A stretch of 7,470 nucleotides of DNA from Streptosporangiaceae bacterium (lineage in GTDB: Bacteria > Actinomycetota > Actinomycetes > Streptosporangiales > Streptosporangiaceae): contig JASHOI010000264.1 in NCBI GenBank assembly GCA_030041195.1, positions 1 to 7,470 on the forward strand, given 5' to 3'. Each line of letters opens with the position of its first letter. Positions within the stretch are counted from its first letter, which is position 1. This document shows positions 1-5,710 of the stretch, piece by piece. The notes under the pieces were generated by a model, which did no database searches, was not told the DNA's origin, and saw only the letters and a list, made by a program, of their open reading frames with translations. The position numbers and the translations under genes are program-made.

Positions 1-26
1 TCAACCGTGGTGCGCAGAAAGGCATA

Positions 27-1568
27 GTGTCGTCAACCTCGGCGGTGACGAGCGGAGGCGGCGATCATCCAATGTGGGAACGACGGCGCCAGCAACCGCG
101 GGCAACGTTGGCTAGCGGCAAAGCCCCGGTCCGCGGCGGGCGGCTTGTAGCCCACCGGGCGTATCCGGCCCCCCGGAAGTCCATCACCTGGGTTGCGCTC
201 GCGTTCATCACCGTGGGCTCGGTCGGCAACCTCGGCTCGACGCCGCCCCTGGCGGTGCTCGGACTTGCTTCGATCTCGCTGTACGTCCTGCCCGCAATAC
301 TGTTCTTGCTGCCCGTATCGCTGGTCGCAGCGGAACTAGCCTCCGGCTGGCCGGGCGGCGTCTACAACTGGGTGGAAAACGGCATCTCCCCTCCGATGGG
401 GCTGCTGGCGATATGGTGCGAGTTCGCCCAGACGATCTTCTTCTACCCGGCGTTGCTCGCCTACGTCGCCGACACGCTCGCCTACGCCATCGATCCGCGC
501 CTGGCCGGTAACGGCGTCTACACCGCCGCGATCATCATCGTGTTGTTCTGGGGCGGCGTCCTGGTGGCCTCGCGCGGGGTCCCGTTCGTGGCCGGCCTCG
601 CCTCCAACGGGACCAGGATCGGGACGCTGATCCCTGCCGTGATCATCGTCGCGCTCGGCGCCGCCTACCTGCTCCAGGGCAACCACCCGGCCGCGCCGAT
701 GACCGCCCGCCAGATCCTGCCGCCATGGCACGGGCTGGCCAGCATCGTGCTGGTCGTCAACAGTTTCTTCACCTACGCCGGGATCGAAGTCAACGCCGTG
801 CACGTCAACGATCTTCGCAACCCCGCACGCGAGTATCCGCGGGCCATCTTCGTCGCGATGGCGCTGGTCCTGGGGATCCTCATCTTCCCGACGCTGGCGA
901 TCTCCTGGGTGATTCCGGCGCATCAGATCAGCTTCACCGCCGGCGTGGTGCAGGCCTTCAACCGGCTGCTGACCCATTTCCGCGTGGGGTTCGCGCTGCC
1001 GCTGATCGCGATCGCCCTGGCAGGCGGGGCGATCGCCGGAATGCTCACCTGGCTGGACGGTCCGTCCGACGGGCTGCGGAGGATCGGGCGCGAGCGGGGT
1101 TTTCTCCCGCCCTACTTTCAGAAGGTCAACGGCCACGGCATCGAGGTGCGCATTCTGGCCGCTCAAGGCGCCGTGATCACGCTCATCGCGCTGCTGTACG
1201 CCTTCATACCGAGCGTCTCACACGCCTACTGGATCTTCGTCACGATGGCCACCCAGGTGTACCTCATCATGTACGTGCTGATGTTCATCGCGGCGATGAG
1301 GCTGCGCCGCGCGCAGCCGGACCACCCGCGCGGCTACCGGGCTCCGGCGCTGAGCCTGCTGTGCGTGCTCGGCATCGCGTCGTCGGTGGTCGCGCTCGTG
1401 ATCGGATTCATCCCGCCGGCGCAGTTCGGCCAGTCGCACCGGGTCGGCTACGCGGTCCTGATCCTTGCCGGGATTCTCGCCATCGGGATCGCGCCGCCGC
1501 TGCTGATGCACTGGCTCCGCAAGCCAGGGTGGAAGGCAGCCGGGGACACGTCAGTCTCCGGGTTATAA
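27..1568 (+). CDS. GadC-like APC-superfamily amino acid antiporter
   Basis: Integral membrane transporter of 513 residues with about 12 hydrophobic segments from residue 52 to 495. It matches the glutamate:GABA antiporter (GadC) branch of the APC superfamily. The stretch at 102-116 (AELASGWPGGVYNWV) corresponds to the GadC AEMAT..EGGVFAWV region. Residues 252-273 carry GIEVNAVHVNDLRNP followed by REYP, the GadC-type segment after TM6. VIPAHQISFTAG (295-306) and GPSDGL (345-350) also match GadC. By family, it would exchange an amino acid for its decarboxylated or related product across the cytoplasmic membrane; the substrate cannot be read from sequence. E. coli GadC has a C-terminal plug of about 40 residues that closes it at neutral pH. 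Here only about 19 residues follow the last membrane segment, so no plug is present. No decarboxylase gene is in the window. The GTG start has AGAAAGG at 16-22, 4 nt upstream. An in-frame ATG at 72 with GGAGG at 54-58 is an alternative that removes 15 hydrophilic residues. Confidence 0.9.
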   Translation: MSSTSAVTSGGGDHPMWERRRQQPRATLASGKAPVRGGRLVAHRAYPAPRKSITWVALAFITVGSVGNLGSTPPLAVLGLASISLYVLPAILFLLPVSLVAAELASGWPGGVYNWVENGISPPMGLLAIWCEFAQTIFFYPALLAYVADTLAYAIDPRLAGNGVYTAAIIIVLFWGGVLVASRGVPFVAGLASNGTRIGTLIPAVIIVALGAAYLLQGNHPAAPMTARQILPPWHGLASIVLVVNSFFTYAGIEVNAVHVNDLRNPAREYPRAIFVAMALVLGILIFPTLAISWVIPAHQISFTAGVVQAFNRLLTHFRVGFALPLIAIALAGGAIAGMLTWLDGPSDGLRRIGRERGFLPPYFQKVNGHGIEVRILAAQGAVITLIALLYAFIPSVSHAYWIFVTMATQVYLIMYVLMFIAAMRLRRAQPDHPRGYRAPALSLLCVLGIASSVVALVIGFIPPAQFGQSHRVGYAVLILAGILAIGIAPPLLMHWLRKPGWKAAGDTSVSGL

Positions 1569-1573
1569 GCCCG

Positions 1574-1590
1574 GCCCGGTCGCACCGGGC
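1574..1590. terminator. Hairpin in convergent gap, likely bidirectional terminator
   Basis: A perfect 7-bp stem (GCCCGGT / ACCGGGC) with a 3-nt loop CGC fills most of the 24-bp gap between two genes that end facing each other. There is no clear T-tract on either side. Such U-less GC hairpins at convergent junctions are common in actinobacteria and could end transcripts from both directions. Terminator activity is inferred from structure and position. Confidence 0.55.
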
Positions 1591-1592
1591 AG

Positions 1593-2573
1593 TCAGCGCC
1601 TTATCCGCTGCTGCCGGATCGCCGCGGCGTGCGTGACCGGCGCCGCCGGCGGCGTCAGCGCAGTGAGCAGGCCGGTGACGGCCAGCACCGCGGCGATCGT
1701 CGCGCACTCCCACCTGGTGGCCAGCGCCGGGCCGGCCCCGGGCTCTGGCCGGCGGTGCAGCCACACCCGGCCGGCCACCGCCAGGCAAGCGGCGACCGCG
1801 ACGAGGACCGCCTTCACGATCAGCACCCGCCCGTACGTCGTTGTCAGCAGCGACCGGAGCGGAACCAGCACCAGCGCGGAGATCACGCCGGTGATCACCA
1901 GGATGGAGAACAGCCACGCGGCGGCGGTCGCGTACAGCCGCAGCAGGCTGCGCATGTCGGCCGGGTGATACCGCCACGCCATGGCCGCGCGCAGCACGTA
2001 GAAGAGCATGCCGGCCCAGATCGCCGCCGGCAGCAGGTGACAGTAGGTGATCAGGGCGCCCACAACCGGGATGATGGTTTCCGGGTGGGCGCGCACGCCC
2101 TCGGCCGCCACCACCCCGAGCAGCGCCAGCACGGCCAGGCTCGGCTGCCGCAGCCGCAGCAGCCCGGCGGCGACCAGGAACAGGATGACCTCGACGCAGG
2201 AGATTGCTCCCGCCGTGGTGGCGAACAGGTGCGGCAGGTGGGCCCAGCCGACCGCGATCAGCGCGAGCCAGGCGCTCGCCGCCGCGCCGAGCAGCGACGC
2301 GCGCAGCGCCCACGGAGCGGGCAGCGGAACCGGGAAGTTTCCCTTGTACTGCCGCGCAAGGCCACGTCCGGCCAGGCCGCCAAGGGCGACCGAGAGCCCG
2401 GCAAACAGCAGCCAGCGCGCCACCGCGGTCTCCCAGACAACCGGCATGGACAGCGACGCGTACGCTCGGTCGGACAGCAGGGTCGTCACCGGGCCGACAG
2501 TAGCGGACTTGCCCCAGGATGCGCCCGGCGACCCGGTTACCGCGGGTTCTCGCGGCCGGCCCGGTGGCGTCAC
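1593..2573 (-). CDS. CopD-family copper resistance/import membrane protein
   Basis: Predicted polytopic membrane protein of 326 residues with about eight hydrophobic segments between residues 45 and 310. The CopD domain is recognisable in its second half: a histidine-containing helix with H179, W186 and G188 (YCHLLPAAIWAG), then the TTTYGRVLIVKAVL block at 244-257, the usual T.YGR.L..K signature, and a C-terminal LLTALTPPA at 302-310. CopD proteins move copper across the inner membrane, often with periplasmic CopC; no CopC domain or copC gene is present here. The GTG start overlaps the upstream SDR stop by 4 nt (GTGA), suggesting translational coupling and one transcript. No ribosome binding site precedes this GTG and the first 40 residues look unconserved, so the real start may be further in, for example GTG at 2487-2489 (residue 29) or ATG at 2445-2447 (residue 43). 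The family call is secure; the role with an SDR is unknown. Confidence 0.85.
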   Translation of the reverse strand: MTPPGRPREPAVTGSPGASWGKSATVGPVTTLLSDRAYASLSMPVVWETAVARWLLFAGLSVALGGLAGRGLARQYKGNFPVPLPAPWALRASLLGAAASAWLALIAVGWAHLPHLFATTAGAISCVEVILFLVAAGLLRLRQPSLAVLALLGVVAAEGVRAHPETIIPVVGALITYCHLLPAAIWAGMLFYVLRAAMAWRYHPADMRSLLRLYATAAAWLFSILVITGVISALVLVPLRSLLTTTYGRVLIVKAVLVAVAACLAVAGRVWLHRRPEPGAGPALATRWECATIAAVLAVTGLLTALTPPAAPVTHAAAIRQQRIRR

Positions 2574-3421
2574 GGGAAGGGCGGGGCCGGCGGGCTCCCC
2601 GCCAGTATCTCCTCGCCGCGCCGGCGGACCGCGTCGTTGCGGTTGGCCGAGGTGAGGATGTAGAAGCGGCGATCGCGGATCGCGTCAACCACGATCCCGG
2701 CGACCTCGGACGGCTCCCGCCCGGTCAGCGCGAGCTGCCGGAACCGCTCCGCGCTGGCCTGCTCGGCCTCGCCGGGTGCCGGAGCGGGCCCGGCCCTGGC
2801 CGGCCGGTTGCGCGCCGACGTGCCGAAGTTCGTCCGCACCGCACCGGGGCACAGCACCGACACGCCCACCCGGGACCCGAGCGCGCTGAGCTGGAAGTGC
2901 AGGGTCTCAGACAGCGCCACGACCGCATGCTTGGAAATGCCGTACGGGCCCAGCGCGCCGGCGAAGACGCCGAAGATCGACGCGGTGTTCACGACGTGCG
3001 CGGCGTCCTGTTCCAGCAGCAGCGGGACAAAGGCGCTGATGCCGTTGATCACGCCGCCGAGGTTCACGCCGAGCACCCATTCCCAGTCGCCGCCCGGGAC
3101 CAGCCACAGCGGACCGGTCGGGCCGCCCACGCCGGCGTTGTTGCACAGCACGTGCACCGCCCCGAACGCGCCGACCGCCCGCTCGCGGAGCGCCTCGACC
3201 TGCTCGGCGCTGGACACGTCGGTGACCACAGCGAGCACCGTGGCGCCGCGGCTGACCAGCCTGCGGGCGGCATCGCGGAGCGCCGGCGCCTCCACGTCGG
3301 CCATGACCACGTTCATGCCCTCCGCGGCGAAGCGCTCGCACAGGCCGAACCCGATGCCGCTCGCCGCCCCGGTCACGACCGCGACCCGCCCCGGGGCCAC
3401 CACATCCGGGACGTCGCTCAC
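2570..3421 (-). CDS. Classical short-chain dehydrogenase/reductase (SDR)
   Basis: Soluble NAD(P)-dependent oxidoreductase of 283 residues, normal length for a classical SDR. Visible motifs are the Rossmann glycine motif TGAASGIG (17-24), an aspartate at the end of the second strand (D42, which usually favours NAD(H)), a DV pair at 68-69, NNAG (94-97), and the catalytic tetrad N120, S148, Y160 and K164 (YGISK). PG at 192-193 follows the sixth strand. It should interconvert an alcohol and a carbonyl; the substrate is not readable. The start is placed at GTG 3419-3421 because GGAAGGAG lies 8 nt upstream and the Rossmann fold begins just after; the reading frame stays open to 3526, but those extra 35 residues are unlike an SDR. 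It is divergent from the dioxygenase gene with a shared 155-bp control region. Its stop overlaps the CopD-like gene (GTGA). A role in oxidising or reducing an aldehyde made by the dioxygenase is inference. Confidence 0.93.
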   Translation of the reverse strand: MSDVPDVVAPGRVAVVTGAASGIGFGLCERFAAEGMNVVMADVEAPALRDAARRLVSRGATVLAVVTDVSSAEQVEALRERAVGAFGAVHVLCNNAGVGGPTGPLWLVPGGDWEWVLGVNLGGVINGISAFVPLLLEQDAAHVVNTASIFGVFAGALGPYGISKHAVVALSETLHFQLSALGSRVGVSVLCPGAVRTNFGTSARNRPARAGPAPAPGEAEQASAERFRQLALTGREPSEVAGIVVDAIRDRRFYILTSANRNDAVRRRGEEILAGSPPAPPFP

Positions 3422-3429
3422 CGCTGCAG

Positions 3430-3437
3430 CTCCTTCC
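3430..3437 (-). promoter_or_regulatory. Ribosome binding site of the SDR gene
   Basis: On the minus strand this reads GGAAGGAG, followed by an 8-nt spacer and GTG. It decides the SDR start over the longer open frame. The site lies mostly inside the palindrome at 3432-3443. Confidence 0.8.
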
Positions 3438-3443
3438 GGAAGG
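3432..3443. promoter_or_regulatory. 12-bp palindrome over the SDR ribosome binding site
   Basis: CCTTCCGGAAGG is a perfect 12-bp inverted repeat. It could be a repressor operator just downstream of the SDR promoter. As RNA it could form CCUU-CCGG-AAGG, pairing half of the ribosome binding site. It shares the TTCCGG half with the palindrome at 3554-3565 near the opposite gene. Function is inference. Confidence 0.4.
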
Positions 3444-3459
3444 CCGGCCGGGTCGCCCC

Positions 3460-3489
3460 ACCGTCGGCGCGGACCGGTCCCGTCGTCAA
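3460..3489 (-). promoter_or_regulatory. Candidate sigma-70-type promoter for SDR-CopD
   Basis: On the minus strand TTGACG (3489-3484) is a good -35 element. After an 18-bp spacer, GACGGT (3465-3460) is a weak -10. Transcription would start near 3452, giving a leader of about 30 nt that contains the ribosome binding site palindrome. The -35 is close to consensus, the -10 is not, as is frequent in GC-rich actinobacteria. Confidence 0.35.
3471..3480. promoter_or_regulatory. 10-bp palindrome in the SDR promoter spacer
   Basis: GGACCGGTCC is a perfect 10-bp palindrome sitting between the proposed -35 and -10 of the minus-strand promoter, a typical place for a regulator to bind. It does not share the TTCCGG half-site of the other two palindromes. 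Short GC palindromes occur by chance in DNA of this composition, so this is only a candidate. Confidence 0.25.
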
Positions 3490-3541
3490 GCAGCCCTTCC
3501 GCCACGCAGGATGCTTCTTCCGGCACCCGGTGAGCAGTGGT

Positions 3542-3547
3542 TACGCT
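3542..3547 (+). promoter_or_regulatory. Weak candidate -10 element for the dioxygenase gene
   Basis: TACGCT fits the TANNNT pattern 29 bp before the ATG. The hexamer 18 bp upstream is TTCCGG (3518-3523), a poor -35, so either the promoter needs an activator or this is not the promoter. No better plus-strand candidate was seen in 3422-3576. Confidence 0.2.
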
Positions 3548-3551
3548 CGGG

Positions 3552-3567
3552 CTTTCCGGCCGGAAGG
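3552..3567 (+). promoter_or_regulatory. Palindrome/hairpin covering the dioxygenase ribosome binding site
   Basis: Positions 3554-3565 (TTCCGGCCGGAA) are a perfect 12-bp palindrome. In RNA the stem extends to 6 bp, CUUUCC against GGAAGG with one U-G pair, closing a GGCC tetraloop. Its 3' arm is exactly the ribosome binding site GGAAGG (3562-3567), 9 nt before the ATG at 3577. It may be a protein operator, a translation-lowering hairpin, or both. The ribosome binding site is secure; the regulatory role is inferred. Confidence 0.45.
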
Positions 3568-3576
3568 TGCGGCGCG

Positions 3577-5037
3577 ATGACGGTGAGGTTCCCGGACGAG
3601 CCCGGTTTCGCTGGCCGGTACGCGCCGATGCGGCTGGAGGGCGAGATCTGCGGCCTGGAGGTGACCCAGGGCGCGGTGCCGGACACGCTGCGCGGCACCT
3701 ACTACCGGGTCGGCGCCGATCCGGCGTGGCCGCCGAAGGTGCCCGGTGACTTCTTCTTCAACGCCGACGGCATGGTGTCGATGTTCCGGTTCGAGAACGG
3801 CTATGTCGACTTCCGCTGCCGGTACGTGCGCACGCCCCGGTTCCTCGCGGAGCGGGCCGCCCGGCGGTCGCTGTTCGGTGCGTACCGCAATCCGTACAGC
3901 GACGACCCGGCGGTGGCCGGGATCGGCCGCGGCCTGGCCAACACCAACGTCTACTGGCACGCCGGGAGGCTGCTGGCGTCGAAGGAAGACAGCCCGCCGA
4001 TCCAGATCGACCCCGACACCCTGGACACCGTCGGCGAGTGGACCTGGGACGGCGACCTGGCGAGCCAGACCGCCACGGCGCACCCGAAGGTCGATCCGCG
4101 GACCGGCGAGCTCGTGTTCTTCGGGTTCGCCGCGAAGGGCGAGACCACCCCGGACATCGCGTACTACGAGGCCAGCCGGGATGGCCGGATCATCCATGAG
4201 GCCTGGTTCGAGGCGCCGTATTCGAGCATGATCCACGACTGGGCCGTCACCGAGCACTTCGTGGTCTTCCCGATCATCCCGCTGACCAGCGACCTGGACC
4301 GGCTGAAGGCCTCCGGCCCGCACTACGTGTGGGACGGCTCGAAGGACGTCTACCTCGGCGTGGTGCCGCGCCGCGGCGGCTCTGCCGACATCCGCTGGTA
4401 CCGCGGCACCAACCGGTTCGCCAGCCACATCATGAACGCGTTCGACGACGGCAGGCATGTCCACATCGACACCCCGGTCGGGGAGAGGTCGGCGTTCCCG
4501 TGGTTCCCGGACATCGCCGGCGCGCCGTTCGACCCCGAGAAGGCCAGGGGCTACCTCTCCCGGTGGACCATCGACACGATGGGCAGCACCGGCGGGTTCA
4601 CCGAGGTGCGGCTCACCGACTGCTCCGGGGAGTTCCCGCGCACCGACGACCGGCACGCGACGCGCGGGTACCGGTTCGGCCTCATCAACCTCACCCACGT
4701 ACCCGGCCGGCCGCCACCGCCCGACGGCCTTCCCGGGTTCCGCTGGCTGGCGGCCATCGATCCCGAGAGCCGCGCGATGACCATGCGCTACGCGGGGCAT
4801 GACAGCACCGTCCAGGAAGCGATCTTCGTCCCGCCGCGCCCGGACGCGCCGCACGGCCACGGGTACGTCCTGCAGCTTGTCGACCGGCACGCCGAGGCCG
4901 GCTGCGACCTGCTGATCCTCGACTCGCGGCACGTCGACGGAGAGCCCGTGGCCACGGTCAGGATCCCGATCAGGATGCCGGGCGGCCTGCACGGGAACTG
5001 GGTGACGCCCGAGCAGCTGGCGAACCGGGAGGCGTGA
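3577..5037 (+). CDS. Carotenoid-oxygenase-family dioxygenase, stilbene/phenylpropanoid-cleaving type
   Basis: Cytosolic non-heme iron enzyme of 486 residues, normal length for the seven-bladed propeller carotenoid cleavage oxygenase family. The four iron ligands are visible: H169 (TAHPK), H220 (MIHDWAVTEH), H284 (ASHIMNAF) and H472 (GLHGNW). The substrate-entry blade has NADGMVSMFRF. E414 (VQEAIFVPP) fits one of the second-shell glutamates that hold the histidines. Y103 (LFGAYRNPYSDDP) and K136 (LLASKEDSPP) align by motif with the Tyr/Lys pair that binds the 4-hydroxyl of resveratrol-type substrates in NOV1 (Tyr101/Lys134, recalled from memory) and CAO-1. This suggests oxidative cleavage of a 4-hydroxystilbene, lignostilbene or isoeugenol-like double bond to aldehydes, rather than carotenoid cleavage. 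The ATG at 3577 is preferred over an upstream in-frame start at 3511 because GGAAGG precedes it and the extra 22 residues look unconserved. The stop abuts the SnoaL-like start. The exact substrate is unknown. Confidence 0.93.
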   Translation: MTVRFPDEPGFAGRYAPMRLEGEICGLEVTQGAVPDTLRGTYYRVGADPAWPPKVPGDFFFNADGMVSMFRFENGYVDFRCRYVRTPRFLAERAARRSLFGAYRNPYSDDPAVAGIGRGLANTNVYWHAGRLLASKEDSPPIQIDPDTLDTVGEWTWDGDLASQTATAHPKVDPRTGELVFFGFAAKGETTPDIAYYEASRDGRIIHEAWFEAPYSSMIHDWAVTEHFVVFPIIPLTSDLDRLKASGPHYVWDGSKDVYLGVVPRRGGSADIRWYRGTNRFASHIMNAFDDGRHVHIDTPVGERSAFPWFPDIAGAPFDPEKARGYLSRWTIDTMGSTGGFTEVRLTDCSGEFPRTDDRHATRGYRFGLINLTHVPGRPPPPDGLPGFRWLAAIDPESRAMTMRYAGHDSTVQEAIFVPPRPDAPHGHGYVLQLVDRHAEAGCDLLILDSRHVDGEPVATVRIPIRMPGGLHGNWVTPEQLANREA

Positions 5038-5694
5038 ATGACCGACGGCGACCGGCTCGCCGAGCTCGAGCACCGGCTGGGCATCGTCGAGGACGTGCTC
5101 GCGATCCGCAACTTGCAGCACGCCTACGGCTACTACCTCGACAAGTGCCTGTACGACGAGGTGGTCGACCTGTTCGCGGATGACGGCCAGGTCATCTTCG
5201 TCGGCGGGGTGTACAAGGGCAGGGCGGGCATCGCCCGGCTGTACACCGGGCGGTTCCGCAACGCGTTTGCCCGCGGCGTCAACGGGCCCGCGCCCGGCCG
5301 CCTGCTCGACCACCCGCAGCTGCAGGACATCATCCACGTCGCGCCCGACCGGCGGACCGGGTACGCGAGGTTCCGCACGCTGATGCAGGCGGGGACGCAC
5401 GAGAGCGCCGGCGAGCCGCGCCAGTGGTGGGAAGGCGGTCTGTACGAGAACACCTACACGGCCGAGGACGGCGTGTGGAAGATCAAGATCCTGTTCTACC
5501 GGCCGTTCTGGCACGCGACGTTCGAGCGGGGCTGGGCGCATACGCCCCCGGACTACGTGCCCAACGCCTCCGTCACCTTCCCCGAGGACCCGAGCGGCCC
5601 GGACGAGCTGCTGGCGGACCCGCCGCGGCTGTGGCCGGACACGACGACGTTCCCGTTCCACTACCGTCACCCGGTGACCGGGAAGGAGGTATAG
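5038..5694 (+). CDS. SnoaL-like (NTF2-fold) protein paired with the dioxygenase
   Basis: Soluble protein of 218 residues. Residues 8-150 fit the SnoaL-like/NTF2 cone fold of the SnoaL_4 type: an N-terminal helix LEHRLGIVEDVLAIRNL, then YGYYLDKCLYDEVVDLFADDG (the LF..DG turn), then YKGRAGI, and later strands with WWEGGLYENTY and WKIKILFYRP. D35, H92 and H100 sit where related dehydratases and dehydrochlorinases (scytalone dehydratase, LinA) carry catalytic Asp and His, but this placement is by eye. A proline-rich tail of about 60 residues follows the fold. The ATG comes immediately after the dioxygenase TGA with no gap, and GGGAGG at 5027-5032 inside the dioxygenase end serves as ribosome binding site, so the two are almost surely co-translated. 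A lyase, hydratase or isomerase acting on the dioxygenase substrate or product, or a non-catalytic binding partner, are both possible. Confidence 0.9.
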   Translation: MTDGDRLAELEHRLGIVEDVLAIRNLQHAYGYYLDKCLYDEVVDLFADDGQVIFVGGVYKGRAGIARLYTGRFRNAFARGVNGPAPGRLLDHPQLQDIIHVAPDRRTGYARFRTLMQAGTHESAGEPRQWWEGGLYENTYTAEDGVWKIKILFYRPFWHATFERGWAHTPPDYVPNASVTFPEDPSGPDELLADPPRLWPDTTTFPFHYRHPVTGKEV

Positions 5695-5710
5695 CCGGAG
5701 GCCCGGTTAC
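5674..5710. terminator. Long-loop hairpin at the second convergent junction
   Basis: GTGACCGGG (5674-5682) pairs with CCCGGTTAC (5702-5710) as a 9-bp stem with one G-U pair on the plus-strand RNA, and a 19-nt loop. It spans the last codons of the SnoaL-like gene, the 12-bp gap and the stop of the convergent permease. No T-tract follows. The minus-strand version has an A-C mismatch at the wobble position and is weaker. The loop includes AAGGAGGT (5683-5690). Terminator role is inferred from location. Confidence 0.35.

Noticed and set aside
1629..2663. A 344-codon plus-strand frame opposite the CopD-like gene
   Set aside because: Gln/Arg/Gly-rich composition without domain motifs; antisense shadow.
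1408..2688. A 426-codon minus-strand frame across the CopD-like gene
   Set aside because: It is out of frame with the CopD signature, crosses into the left permease and SDR, and is of low-complexity Arg/Ala/Gly composition.
3422..3526. Longer SDR N-terminus starting at 3526
   Set aside because: No ribosome binding site was identified there, the added 35 residues are unlike the family, and a strong GGAAGGAG with 8-nt spacing marks GTG 3419-3421.
3511..3576. Longer dioxygenase N-terminus starting at 3511
   Set aside because: The extra 22 residues are not family-like, and GGAAGG sits 9 nt before the ATG at 3577.
3577..5037. Beta-carotene or apocarotenoid cleavage enzyme with a carotenoid pathway
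   Set aside because: No phytoene synthase, desaturase or cyclase gene is nearby, and Y103/K136 favour hydroxystilbene-type substrates; not excluded without assay.
3541..5670. A 709-codon open frame on the minus strand opposite the dioxygenase and SnoaL-like genes
   Set aside because: Its product is Arg/Val/Pro/Gly/His-rich with no recognisable fold, while the plus strand encodes two clear families. Long antisense frames are expected in very GC-rich genes.
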